From NCBI GenBank assembly GCA_013339765.2, contig CM023457.1, forward strand, positions 56,135,745 through 56,199,744: a stretch of DNA of 64,000 bases. Direction: 5' to 3'. The DNA is from Haemaphysalis longicornis. Taxonomy: Eukaryota; Arthropoda; Arachnida; Ixodida; Ixodidae. Below, one piece after another: positions 36,325-47,870 of the stretch. Made by a program: the position numbers and the translations under genes. The notes beneath the pieces were generated by a model. That model ran no database searches. It was given only the letters and a program-made list of their open reading frames with translations, and was not told the origin of the DNA. Position 1 is the first letter of the stretch, and each line of letters begins with the position of its first letter.

Positions 36325-36516
36325 CTCACTGCAGAAAGTAGTAGTAGTAAGTTTATGTTGACCAAGGTCTGTCATGTCGAGGTTAAACAAGAAAGGTGAC
36401 AGTACCGATCCTTGGGGGCTTCCTAGGCTACCCAGCTTAATGGGGTCCGAGTGTATGTTTCCGAAATGAAAGCCAACTTTTGCACAATAACTTTCAGCAA
36501 ATAATGATGATGTCAC
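36325..36516 (-). pseudogene. Second LINE RT fragment, opposite strand
   Basis: The minus strand reads KLGSLGSPQGSVLSPFLFN followed by DMTDLGQ, the same PQGSVLS palm motif as the plus-strand fragment 300 bp away, but facing it. About 65 codons are open, with no YADD box. The two fragments are copies of related LINEs in inverted orientation, which points to a later rearrangement or two independent insertions. Confidence 0.7.
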
Positions 36517-37589
36517 GCGAAGGCAACATTAAGCACCTCGAAAGGAAAAAAAACCCTTCTGGTGGTCGAAATCAAACCTGGGTCCCTCGCGTTAAAAAGC
36601 CAACGTCTACCCGCCTGCGCGATTCCGACACGGTCTAAGCACTTGAGATTTTGAAGTTTGAGTTTGACTCAGGCTGCGTGGAAGAAGGCTCCGCGGTTTA
36701 ACCATGTTTCTCTTAAGGAAGGAACTCTGACTTGTTTGTACGCAGAACCGTTTCTCGATTTTCATGCAAAAGTGTCACTAGCGAATATTTTCCCACACGC
36801 AACTGCAACTAACGAAACGAGAAGTTACACTTACGATTGTTTCGGACATCCCTGTTTTCGATTTCTTAGTTCTGTTTCTAAGCATTCTTATATCATGCGC
36901 GCCATCTTCGTTGTCCGAGTTATGTGCGTAACATCATTCATCCGGTCTTCGTGCGCTTTTAAGGCCCTCTAAATACATGGTACAGATAAACATCAATGAT
37001 ATAGTTTAGGTTTTAGAGGCGAAATCTATACCGGCATCATGGTTTTATGTTTATCTGCGAGAACGCTAGTATAGACAAGTGCATGTGGGCCGTAATTTAA
37101 AAATACGCTTGAAAAACTGACTGGGAATTGAGGAATGTGCTGTACGTGTTTCACTGCCCTCGTAATTATCATCACAAAAAGGCAAAACAATGGGTTAGAC
37201 AGTTAGTAGAACGTGTAAAAAAAAACTATACGCCTTTACACTTTCCGACTTCAATGAACGTCGCGTCACACACTCGCCTTTGCCCTTATACATGCTTATT
37301 ACGCGTGATATACGGTCCAATCAGCAAGCACTTGGACATTTATATCTGGTGTTCACCTTGTGCGCGAGAATTTGTTTAATGTTCCAGCTGTGCGGCTACA
37401 AAACTACAGCATACATCCACAGTTTACAGAGGTGGCCGTTTGCAAGTTCCCGCATCATTTTTCCTGCAAATTTATGCACATGCAAATAGAAAATGAGTGT
37501 TGTCTGCGGATTGTTTTATAGACAAACAAGGCGAGGGCGAGCCGAAACAACAAGAGCCTGGCTAGTTATTGTGACGCTAGTCAAGTTGA
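36517..37589. other. Anonymous DNA with a weak tRNA-like patch
   Basis: The minus strand at 36558-36632 shows GCGCAGGCGGGTAGAC (A-box-like) and GGTTTGATTTC (B-box-like), probably a worn tRNA-derived repeat. Nothing else is recognised. Confidence 0.35.
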
Positions 37590-37775
37590 TGTTTGATTGA
37601 TTATGGTTTTTCACCCGCCGAAAGCTTGCACCGGGGATATGAGAGCGCGCCGTAGAGGAGGACTTAGGATAAATTACGACCACCTGAATATCTTAACGGT
37701 GCGCGCAAACTTCGACACACGGGCGTTTTCGCCTTTCGCCTTTCGCGAAGCGAGTCGGCTAGCGATAGATCCCGA
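37590..37775 (-). mobile_element. Ruka-type SINE, old partial copy
   Basis: On the minus strand the body is recognisable (GGCGAAAGGCGAAAACGCCCGTGTG-like start, GCGCACCGTTAAGATATTC, GTGGTCGTAATTTATCC, CTCTACGGCGCGCTC) with an AATC-related tail at the low-coordinate end. The tRNA-related head has lost its A and B boxes or is missing. This is the most diverged of the five copies. Confidence 0.75.
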
Positions 37776-40464
37776 CAGTTGTGAGCATCTTCATTTCAAG
37801 CGCTTTGAAATATTGTCGCCGTGCTTATGCTGCTACGTTAGGCGATTCCTTTACTTGTATACTACTATCGACTCTCTGCATTCTATACCCGGTTACAACT
37901 TAAGAACGGCAACGGAAGTTGCCACTGTGCCTCGTCACCGAAGCTGGATGTTACTCCGCGTGGCGCAAGTAGTGCGTTATTGGGAATATTGTGAACGCCG
38001 CAAGAGCCGTTTTAGTTATTTTTCGGATTTATAATGCTTATAAACCACTGCAGCGACGACCAACAACTACACGAGTAAAGGCAGATGATACCACGCATTC
38101 GTAGCAGTCTCCTTTCAAAACGCGCGCGCTCCGTTGACATCCGGGTCCGTCGCTTATGCGGAGTGATACCATACATGAGCTATTGCCGTTCTTAACTTGT
38201 TCCCGAGTATACTACAAAAAAGATTTATTCGAACACGAAGAGTGCTGAAACCGCGTTTCGTATACCCTCTGCGTATTACGACTAAATATCCCTCAGTATC
38301 ATTCGTAGGTTACGCGCTTCAAGGGCACTCGCTTCGACTAGGAACGCGCTTCAAATTATCTTGTCTTATGTGCTTATACCTGTAGGAACAGCTTTGCCTG
38401 CTAACAATTTGCGCCAAAACAACGATGTGTAACCAAACCTCTTAGAAGATCACATGCGTGCCTTTTCTAGTTACCTCTTCTGGCGGGGACACTTCCGCGA
38501 AGGAGGAGCAAGACACCAAGAAGCCGAAACGTCGCCGTAAATCCGAACAATCTTCGCCGCACGGGAGACTCCATATTGCGGATCCAACGAAGGAAGTCGG
38601 TGTCTTCCAAATAAAATGAACAGTAGACAACACGAAAAAAAGGCCTTGAGCACTCTTGAATGACGAAGTCCCGGGAAGGCGTCTTGCGTAGTCGCCAACA
38701 GCACTTAAGGTACGATGCCGTAACACGCGCACCTTTACTCAGTAAATCGGCGTTAAAGCGGAACAGCAACTTGTTACAATCACGCGCACTTCACACACAC
38801 AACTGACCAGGTTGGAGGCGACGCAGGACCTAACCAACAAGTGTCGGTTCTCTGATGAACACTGCACCACGAAGCGCAAGTTCACACAAGATACTGGAAA
38901 GACAACTTCTCATGGAAGCAGACGAATAACGTAGAATAATTTCGTGCTCGGCTTCTATCGTCTGCTCTCGCGGTGGTGTCTTTTTTGTTCCCCGAACGAC
39001 GCAATCCGCTGTCGACGGCAAGAGGGCGCAGTAAAGGAAGCCGTGTTCAGTGCAGACGATCGCCGTTGCGACGGCAGCTAGCAGACGACAAAAAAATAAT
39101 GATCGCGGAAGCCTCGACAGCAGGTGCGCAAGCAACAAATAGTCTTTCGTTTTTCCTATCAACAGCCGAAATTTGCAGGTGTTTTGGTTTCACTTTGATT
39201 CTCTCTCGAGATTGTTCTGGTTTACAACTCTCTCCGCAACAAACAAGGAAAAGAAATTCCGTCGCGAGCTCGCACGACACGCGACTGCACCCGACGAGAG
39301 CCCAATGCGCTCTCCGAGCACGCGGGCTGCGCGGGGAGCTTACGAAGGTTGATGGTGGGGGCTGCTGGGAGGGATATAGGGAAAGAGAGGTGGAAATAAA
39401 CGAGGGAAATCCTAGCGGCGGGCCGGAGAACGGCAGTCTAAACCTCCTCAGGGCGCATGCGCAGATCGAAGTCGTGCGAACGCGGGAAGGATAAATCGAG
39501 CGAAGCCGCTTCAGTTGCTGCTGCCTCTCCCGCGAAGGGAGCTGGTCTCCGCGGGAGGATACGAGGAAAAGCTCGATGAGAGAGAGAAGGGGAGGGAAGA
39601 GGGAAAGGGGAAGAAGCAAGCAGTGTGTTCGTAGAGCCCGGAGGTGTGAGCGGCGGCGGAAGCAAGGCGTCTTAGGTGACTAGTACGAAAAATAAAAATG
39701 AACGCGACAAGGCGAAAGGAAATTGGAAGTAAATACTTCAGTAGCAAGCGAAAAGAAGCAGAGACATGAAAAAGCCGTTGCCTTAACCGGAACTTTATCC
39801 GGGCTCTGAATCACTTACGGGATGAGGAGGCTCGAAATAAAGAGGTCGATGAGTAACGCGGAGGAGAGTTTCCTTAGGAAAGCGGTGATCACCGATTATT
39901 TCTTTAGCATTTTTTTTCTTCTTTCGCGGCTGCTTTGCTTGAAGGTGCTCACTGAGCGTTTCTTTTTGCTCTATCCGCCACCCTCCCGTTAGTTTCTCCT
40001 CTGTTATCCCATCGTACGGCAAGGTGGCCTTTATTAAGACCAAAGCCTTAAGTGCCCCATTCTGCGAAGAAGCGCTGTTGTTTTACTAGTTGCTGTTCGT
40101 GTCCGGTTAAAGTAATGACCACCGTGGTATATTGAAAATAAATAAAAACAACATGAGTGATACGAGTGGAATTTGAATCCCAATATGTGCAGCAGCCGGC
40201 CGGTGCGCTACTGACGGTGCTATCTTTTTTTTCAACCGCGGCGCTGTTGTTACGGGCCGTAAGTTCGCCGTTGCAAAGCAAAAATATCAAGAAAATGCCA
40301 AGTGGTTGTGAGCGCGTGCCTCGTGGCGACTGCCGAGCGTCCTCGGCATACGTAGTGACTTTAGCAAAAAAAAAAAAAAAAAAAAGCAAAAACACCGAGG
40401 AGCGTGAAAGTGGCGTGCGTTCGTGAGTGCGTCCATCGCGGCGACGGGCGAGTCCCCGGCTCTC
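37776..40464. other. Anonymous intergenic DNA
   Basis: No gene recognised. The region 39290-39660 is GC- and purine-rich with open frames on both strands (173 and 190 codons) that have no motif. The minus strand near 40155-40215 has a faint tRNA-like patch (GGGATTCAAATTCC). An A-run of about 20 lies at 40366-40385. Confidence 0.45.
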
Positions 40465-40667
40465 GCAGTGGCTTTAGCCCGCACGAGGTCGCGGGTTCGA
40501 TTCCCGGGCGCGGCGGCCGCTTTTCTATTGAAGGCGAAAAGCAAAAACGCCTGTGTGAAGGAGATTTCGGCGCACGTTAAAGATCCCCAGGTGGTCAAAA
40601 TTAATCCGGAGCCCCCCACTACGGCGCACCTCATCGCCTGTGTTGCGTTGGCGCGTTAAACCCTAAA
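40465..40667 (+). mobile_element. Ruka SINE, head damaged, with expanded AATC tail
   Basis: B box GGTTCGATTCC and the body (GGCGAAAAGCAAAAACGCC, GGCGCACGTTAAAGATCCCC, GTGGTCAAAATTAATCCGG, GCGCGTTAAACCCTAAAATC) are nearly intact. The head between the A and B boxes is shortened (CTCGCAGTGGC then TTTAGCCCGCACGAGGTCG). The tail runs on into a long AATC array. Confidence 0.93.
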
Positions 40668-40686
40668 ATCAATCAATCAATCGTAA

Positions 40687-40770
<84 letters not shown>
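40668..40770. repeat. (AATC)n microsatellite grown from a SINE tail
   Basis: About 100 bp of AATC units directly continuing the Ruka tail. Other Ruka tails in the window have only 3-6 units, so this array expanded after insertion. Confidence 0.95.
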
Positions 40771-40772
<2 letters not shown>

Positions 40773-40795
40773 GCTTTACCACCGAAAAAATCTCC

Positions 40796-41104
40796 ATGGC
40801 TGGTGTCAAGAGACTCCGCGCATGTAAAAAAAAAACTCTCGCGCTAATGTTAGAGCTGAAAAGACACACTGCTTGGGAGAGGTCACCGCGGCCACCGCAT
40901 TCTCAAAATGGCATTATGGATAACAGGAGACATGGCTACGAGTGTAGCAATCGTTGCCGAGACGACGTGAAGATCCCGCCACCGCTGCCTCGAGTCGATG
41001 ACGAAGAGCTGGTGGAAGCGTACAATGCTCAGGATGACTTTGCATCCACCACTCGCAGCGAAGAAGAACCCGACCTCTGCGAAGCATGTGACGGCGATTC
41101 CTAG
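40796..41104 (+). pseudogene. Possible pogo/Tigger-type transposase C-terminal relic
   Basis: A 102-codon frame ends with an acidic tail (PPPLPRVDDEELVEAYN, then EEEPD). Just upstream, another frame reads GEVTAATAF, reminiscent of the W-x-x-VTxxTIxNCF motif near the end of pogo/Tigger (DDE_1) transposases. The acidic half has coding-like codon use. No DDE residues or terminal repeats are visible and the link between the two frames is inferred. It could equally be an unrelated hypothetical frame. Confidence 0.25.
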
Positions 41105-42277
41105 CACCACAACTATGCAAATAAACGATGGTACTGGGGCTAACCTATGTGTCCGGCAATTGCCATCTACAACAGCTTCGCTATTCAATCTTGCAACAAC
41201 GCAATTTAACAGGTAACTTTTTTGTCGTCAAATAAAAGAAATAGGGGAAGTCGGAAGACTTAATCTGGAGCGCTTGTGCACGGCCCAAAAGCCCCATTGC
41301 TAGGCAGTGTTGCCAACAGTTTTTTTTTTTCATTCTGCTTCTCCATGATTGTCATGACCTCCTGTCATGACGTTGGTGCTCATAAACATTTTAAAGCACA
41401 TAGGCTCATCCAGGACTGACCAAAGCTACCAGTTGGCTGCCTCTTCTTTGTTCCTCAATTTTCTCCCGAATCTCTTTCCGCCACTGCTCCCTTTATCACT
41501 GCTACCGGGACACGTTAATTCTTTATCGCATGCATTATTTATCCCCTGGCGGAAAAGAGGTTCTCTTTGAACAGAGGCAGCCCGTCTGACCGAGCCGTTC
41601 TTCGCTGTCATAAATAAAGGATAGGAAACAGAGATTGGAAGAATGGCTCGAGGTAAAAAAGCGTAGTGATTTCTCGGCTTATCCGGGGCTGCAAAGGGGC
41701 GGCTCGTGTACATTTGGAAGGGTGACACGGCCGAGGCGGGGCGGTGCATCAGCCGGTATTTTGTTCCGCGTAATCTCAGAGGAGCCAAATGGGTTTGGAA
41801 CGCTAATCCGACAGAATTATGCAGACCTCAGGGTATGGTAGGTTAGACGTTCGGATCGTTTGTTTTGCGACAAGGTATTAGCGGGGAATGAGAGGTTACT
41901 GGAAACTTCCCGAAAAGAGAGAGAGAGGGAGAGGGAGAGAAAAGATTTATGCTTGCGTCAGGATGGGTGTAACCGCGATATTATTTACGGCCGGTGTTTA
42001 AGGAATTACAAAAGAGCCTGCATAGTATGACCCTGTGTAATAGACGGGAAGTGCACTGACTAAAAAGCACTGTAATTATTTTAGGTTTTACAAACTCAAT
42101 CATATGATGGTTATTGTTTACGGAGTCAAGAAAGTATGAGGCGAGGAAGTGGCTAATAAAATTTCCTAGATTTATGGTTCATGGTTGTTCAGGTTGCGTG
42201 GTCACTGTGAACACAAAAACATGATCCCTGTGGAGCAAATCGGTTGCTTGCGCACCCTTAGTCGTCCAACCATCTTT
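41105..42277. other. Anonymous intergenic DNA
   Basis: No gene recognised; a short GA-rich run at 41919-41942. Confidence 0.55.
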
Positions 42278-42282
42278 CCGCC

Positions 42283-42413
42283 TGTTAAAGAACCGAGGCG
42301 GGGACCACGGGACGTGGGTGATTCGTTTTAATGGCGGATGGGACTTTAAAATGACGGTGATATTAGGTGGCACCTGGCAATGGCCACCTCTTCTTTCTCT
42401 AATATTTTTAACA
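42283..42413 (-). repeat. 3' LTR of the BEL/Pao element
   Basis: 131 bp, nearly identical to 44147-44278; the differences are a few substitutions and single-base indels (for example TGTTAAAG against TGTTGAAG, and ACGGTGATATT against ATGGTGGATATT). The polypurine tract GGGAGGA lies next to it on the inner side. Confidence 0.93.
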
Positions 42414-42522
42414 TCCTCCCGGGCGCGCGATTAGCACAGGAAGATGCTGAAATGAAGCAGTTTTCAGCGGTCGTTCCGCGTTATTGCCTTTGTCGCACCC
42501 AACAAGCGGAAGTTAAAGTTCG

Positions 42523-42975
42523 TTAAGCAGTCCGTGATACCAAGCGATGTAGCCGCCCTGTAGCCGCCCTGTAGCCGCCCTGTGCTAGTCCGTACTTTTG
42601 CTTCCATCGATGCTTGGTGCGTCGGTGATACCTGCGCTCTGTGGAGTAGGGCCAGAGAAAGTATCTTGTCTTGACCCTCGTCTGTACTAGATGACTTGCC
42701 AGCGCTCGTGCAGGCGTCTCGTGGTATGTGCGCCGGATCGTTTTTCTTTTCTTGGAGGATATCTGGTATCGGTTGGCTCTTGTTATGCGGGCAGCGATCC
42801 TTTTACACGGGGCTTTTCCTTTCTTCCTCATTTTCACGATCAGTCGGCTATTTTTCACGCACTTCCGTGGAGCCGTCTTTCTGGTACGTGTACCTGCTTT
42901 TTGTGGGTCCACCTTGATTCGCTTTTTCTGTTTCGACACAGGGGTCTTAAGATCTCCACGTTGTGCCTTGGCCAA
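42523..42975 (-). CDS. Highly basic 150-codon open frame inside the BEL/Pao element
   Basis: Lys/Arg-rich throughout (for example KTPVSKQKKRIKVD and KRKTIRRTYHE), with no CCHC knuckle or other known motif. A nucleic-acid-binding role would fit a nucleocapsid-like part of the element, but overlapping frames on the plus strand are also open (up to 115 codons), so it may be chance. Its end contains three tandem TAGCCGCCCTG units (42549-42582 in plus coordinates). Confidence 0.25.
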   Translation of the reverse strand: MAKAQRGDLKTPVSKQKKRIKVDPQKAGTRTRKTAPRKCVKNSRLIVKMRKKGKAPCKRIAARITRANRYQISSKKRKTIRRTYHETPARALASHLVQTRVKTRYFLWPYSTERRYHRRTKHRWKQKYGLAQGGYRAATGRLHRLVSRTA

Positions 42976-43422
42976 CCCAATCCCCGGGGAAGTTGTGCCG
43001 CTGTGATAACGACATCTACCAGGTGTCTCCGTCGGTGAGCCTAGGTTTCCTTTAGGGTGTCGAACTTTTATGATGTGCTACTTTGTTAACCTGTAGTTTT
43101 TGTTGGCCTTCATTACGTCGTTCCTGGCACGGTGATAACACCGCCTCGGAAAGGCTGCACGAACAAGACGACTGGTCAGATGCCCCCACTGCGTTGCCCC
43201 TACTCTTATGTCCAGTTCGGTAAACTTCATCGTTGGGAGTGAAATTGTCTGAGCAGTCAACAGAAGTGGCTGCCTCTACTTCGTCAGTTGGTCCCATAAT
43301 TCCTTGTAAGAGAGCAGCTGGTTGGGTGACTCTTGGTTCCTGATGAGCTTCTTTCAAAGGCATCGTCAAATCACTGTTTCTGTTTAGAAGGTGACCGTTC
43401 TGCAAAGCCGATTCGTTGATGT

Positions 43423-43992
43423 TTACGGTACCGTCCCCTTCCTCCGGGGTTTTTCTACAGTGTCATCGAACGAGTGCTTTTGCAATTCCGGGAACAATCG
43501 GTCCATTCTAAATTTTGTCAGCAGGATAGAATCTTCGAATTCATATGATGCTTCACAATCTTTCTCTAAATCATCCAGGTCGACAAGTTCTTCAATCCTG
43601 CTATCCAGCTTCTTTATAATCACGTGTTTTTCAATTAGGCTTTTCTTGAGCAAAATCAGCTTACCAATTGATGGGGCTTCGGCATTCATCTCTGTCCTGA
43701 TGTCCTTAATCACTGCAGTTGTGTCGTTTCTGATGAGCGTTCGTCGTTCGTACAGAGACTCCATGCCCGCGCTCGGCGTCGTTAGTGTAGGTGGGTCGTC
43801 GAGAACGGTCATGGCCGGTGGAATCGAAGCATTTGTCCGTTGGTCTCCGCAAGGCTTTCGCCAAGAATCGGTAAGGTGGAAGGTCGAAGCCGTTGTCGTC
43901 ACTTTCACTGGTTTCCACGAGACGTCCGTCAAGAATCGGGAAAATGGTTGAGGGCGTGGGATTCGGTACATGCACGTTTGGCTCGTCCTCAA
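43423..43992 (-). CDS. BEL/Pao Gag-like protein with DUF1759-type region
   Basis: 189 codons. Residues ~80-160 read ESLYERRTLIRNDTT, then IGKLILLKKSLIEKHV and ELVDLDDLEKDCEASYEFED, the heptad-rich helical segment that BEL/Pao Gag proteins share (DUF1759 type), which helps particle assembly. The ATG used is the first in frame after the primer-binding site, ~130 bp downstream. The frame stops at 43423 and Gag-like sequence may go on in another frame (43052-43405), suggesting a frameshift. No zinc knuckle or protease follows. It is probably not expressed as a working Gag but is unusually open for this window. Confidence 0.65.
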   Translation of the reverse strand: MRTSQTCMYRIPRPQPFSRFLTDVSWKPVKVTTTASTFHLTDSWRKPCGDQRTNASIPPAMTVLDDPPTLTTPSAGMESLYERRTLIRNDTTAVIKDIRTEMNAEAPSIGKLILLKKSLIEKHVIIKKLDSRIEELVDLDDLEKDCEASYEFEDSILLTKFRMDRLFPELQKHSFDDTVEKPRRKGTVP

Positions 43993-44125
43993 TTCCTTAA
44001 GTTTTCTTGCGGACGCTTGCAGTCAATGGTCAGGAGCAGCAGTCCAGTGTTACCGCGGCCCGTGTCACTCACGTCATCGTTAATGGCGGTCCACACACTT
44101 CGTCCTTCAACTGTGTAGTCCTTCT

Positions 44126-44143
44126 ATCCTGGTCACGGCACCA
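44126..44143 (-). promoter_or_regulatory. tRNA primer-binding site of the BEL/Pao element
   Basis: On the minus strand the 18 bases begin TGG, complementary to a tRNA CCA end, and continue TGCCGTGACCAGGAT, a form common in BEL/Pao elements. It lies 3 bases from the inner end of the 5' LTR, as required for minus-strand priming. Confidence 0.85.
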
Positions 44144-44146
44144 TTT

Positions 44147-44278
44147 TGTTGAAGAACCGAGGCGGGGACCGCGGGACGTGGGTGATTCGTTTTAATGGCG
44201 GATGGGACTTTAAATGATGGTGGATATTAGGTGGCACCTGGGCAATGGCCACCTCTTCTTTCTCTAATATTTTTAACA
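44147..44278 (-). repeat. 5' LTR of the BEL/Pao element
   Basis: 132 bp. On the minus strand it starts TGTTAAAAATATT and ends GGTTCTTCAACA, bordered by the CCGCC target duplication outside and the primer-binding site inside. Confidence 0.93.
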
Positions 44279-44298
44279 CCGCCCGTCCATCCGTCCGT

Positions 44299-46165
<1,867 letters not shown>

Positions 46166-46309
46166 AAGCTACAAAAGTCCATGTTACGTTATTTTTTACC
46201 TCTTCCTTTTTTCCCCTCTCTTTCGCCCTATTCCCTTCACCCCATCCCCGCAGAGAAGCATGTAGGCGAATACATGCCTGCAGACCCCTTTGCTGTCTTC
46301 TAATAAAGT

Positions 46310-46381
<72 letters not shown>

Positions 46382-46391
46382 AGCTACAAAA
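46166..46391 (+). mobile_element. Short retroposon with AATAAA, (CT)n tail and 11-bp target duplication
   Basis: The inserted part (46177-46380) ends in TCTAATAAAGTG followed by a pure (CT)n tail of about 70 bp. AAGCTACAAAA stands on both sides (46166-46176 and 46381-46391). This is the full signature of target-primed reverse transcription of an RNA whose 3' end carries AATAAAG plus CT repeats, as several LINEs here do. Only ~130 bp of body remains and it has no coding motif, so the parent LINE or SINE cannot be named. Confidence 0.85.
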
Positions 46392-47399
46392 CAGAACTGG
46401 AAGTCTCAAATATCCCTATCATGTTTCCTTTTGTGTTTTCGTGGTGGCAAGACTCTGTGACGTCGTAGGAACGTCGGCCGAAAATTTCGAGAAGCTGCCA
46501 CTGTTAAATATGTTTTCGTTATAGCCTCCATTTTTTGTTTTAACATTGCGATGAAATTGGTACTGTTGTCATCTGCACAAATCAGGACAAAAGAGTTTTT
46601 ATAATGAAACAAACTTGAAATTTGGCCTCATACGCCTTCTAGAGGAAACATGATAGGGCAGGAAACGCTTTTCGGTGGCCAGCCCGGACCCGTAGACCCA
46701 GTTCTAGCGGATGGGCCGAGCAAGGACAGCGAGTTGACGCCAATGAATCGCGGACAAGGGACGCCTTCTGTATGTTGAAATTTATAACACCAAATTCTTT
46801 GTGCGAATAAAAAGTGTTCTCTCTCTCTCTCTCTGTCTGTCTATAACAGTATGCGCGGTGTCGGGATGTCAAAATTGACCCTAACTTAAGGCACCAAGGT
46901 TTTGTATTCAAACTTGGGTTTTCTCTCTTAATGTTCTCACGATAACGAACAATTAAACACAAAATTCTTGTACGGTTACAAATTTCAACTTATTTCGCTT
47001 TACTTTAAATGGTAAAATCTCGTCGGTGCATAAACCTTAGCCTTGCATTTTTTGGTGCTTCTTTATAAAGCATGCATGCTGTATCCAGGCTTTCCTGTGA
47101 CGTTGATATCGGACGCCCTCCGCGATTGGTCCCGAAAAAAAGCCATTAAATTAAATTAAATGTTTATAGAAAAGTGATGTTTATAGAAAAGAAAGCGAGA
47201 TATGACAAAGGCGTGTCTCATTGTAAGGGAATTTAAACTGTATTGTGCGTAGACGTGATATTTTTATAGGCATAACAGGACGATCAGTTAGGAAATGTGC
47301 CGTGCTCTGTTGTTGCTTCGAGTAACAGGTATTGCAGGAAAACGTTTTATGCTTATTGTACAACTTGCGATTATCCTTATTGTAAATGTATGATTTTTA
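46392..47399. other. Anonymous DNA with a candidate 52-bp retroposon stub
   Basis: At 46790-46841 the sequence GCGAATAAAAAGTGTTCTCTC and a CT/CTGT tail are bracketed by TATAACA (46783-46789 and 46842-46848). It resembles the 46177 insertion cut down to little more than its tail. No gene is recognised elsewhere in this stretch. Confidence 0.4.
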
Positions 47400-47870
47400 G
47401 ATGCAAAGCATCCCTTGCTCTCGGCTCTGTTCGTCCGTCCGTCTTCCGTCCGCACCTCTCCCCCTCTCCCCACCAGATGTGCGATAGCGCGCGTGCTTCT
47501 CCTCCTCTCCCTTTTCCCACACCAGCTGTGCGATAGCGCATGCGCTGCTCCTCCTCTCCCCCTCTCCACGCCAGCTGTGCGATAGTGCGCGCGCTACTCA
47601 TCACCGCAGCTGCGCAACAAGCGCGCATGCGCGTCTCCTTTCTCATCTCCTCATCTCCACTCCATCTGCTCTATATAATAAACTCGGTCCGCGTGCTGCT
47701 CCCTCAGTTGCTGCTTCGGTTAAGTCCAAGGAGGTGCAATTTTTTTTTAACATTCTTGGTTAAGTCACGCTGCGCCGTCCGGAGTTCCGTCATTTTCCGT
47801 TATTTGGATGCCCAATCTCGTGAACGTTTCGGAACCTCCTAGATGCTTCGCATCAACTCAGGGTTCCCTC
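47400..47870 (+). promoter_or_regulatory. Palindrome-bounded element with TATA box, initiator and triplicated upstream motif
   Basis: GATGCAAAGCATC (47400-47412) and GATGCTTCGCATC (47842-47854) are near-perfect inverted copies of each other and each is itself palindromic. Inside, a ~49-bp unit containing CCAGNTGTGCGATAG is present three times (from 47473, 47522 and 47571), followed by CTATATAATAA (TATATAA from 47673) and TCAGTT (47705-47710). The A of TCAGTT lies 33 bp from the first T of the box, the spacing of an arthropod TATA-Inr core promoter. No long open frame follows before the right palindrome. A non-coding transcript of a repeat element is a reasonable guess. Similar order at 5063-5515. 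Confidence 0.45.

Larger units (their letters stand above)
42278..44283 (-). mobile_element. Compact BEL/Pao LTR retrotransposon with both LTRs and target duplication
   Basis: The element body is 42283-44278 (1,996 bp), flanked by the 5-bp direct repeat CCGCC (42278-42282 and 44279-44283). Both ends carry ~131-bp LTRs that begin TGTT and end AACA on the minus strand. Three bases inside the 5' LTR is an 18-nt primer-binding site starting TGGTGCCGTG (44126-44143), and a purine tract GGGAGGA abuts the 3' LTR. The gag-like frame has the DUF1759-type coiled region typical of BEL/Pao. There is no room for protease, RT or integrase, so it is non-autonomous and would have needed enzymes from a larger relative. 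A few differences between the LTRs show some age. Confidence 0.9.

Noticed and set aside
39047..39619. 190-codon minus-strand frame
   Set aside because: Low-complexity Ser/Pro/Leu/Arg composition from a purine-rich strand; the opposite strand is also open for 173 codons.
42691..43038. 115-codon plus-strand frame
   Set aside because: Antisense to the BEL/Pao interior and without motif; likely a shadow frame.
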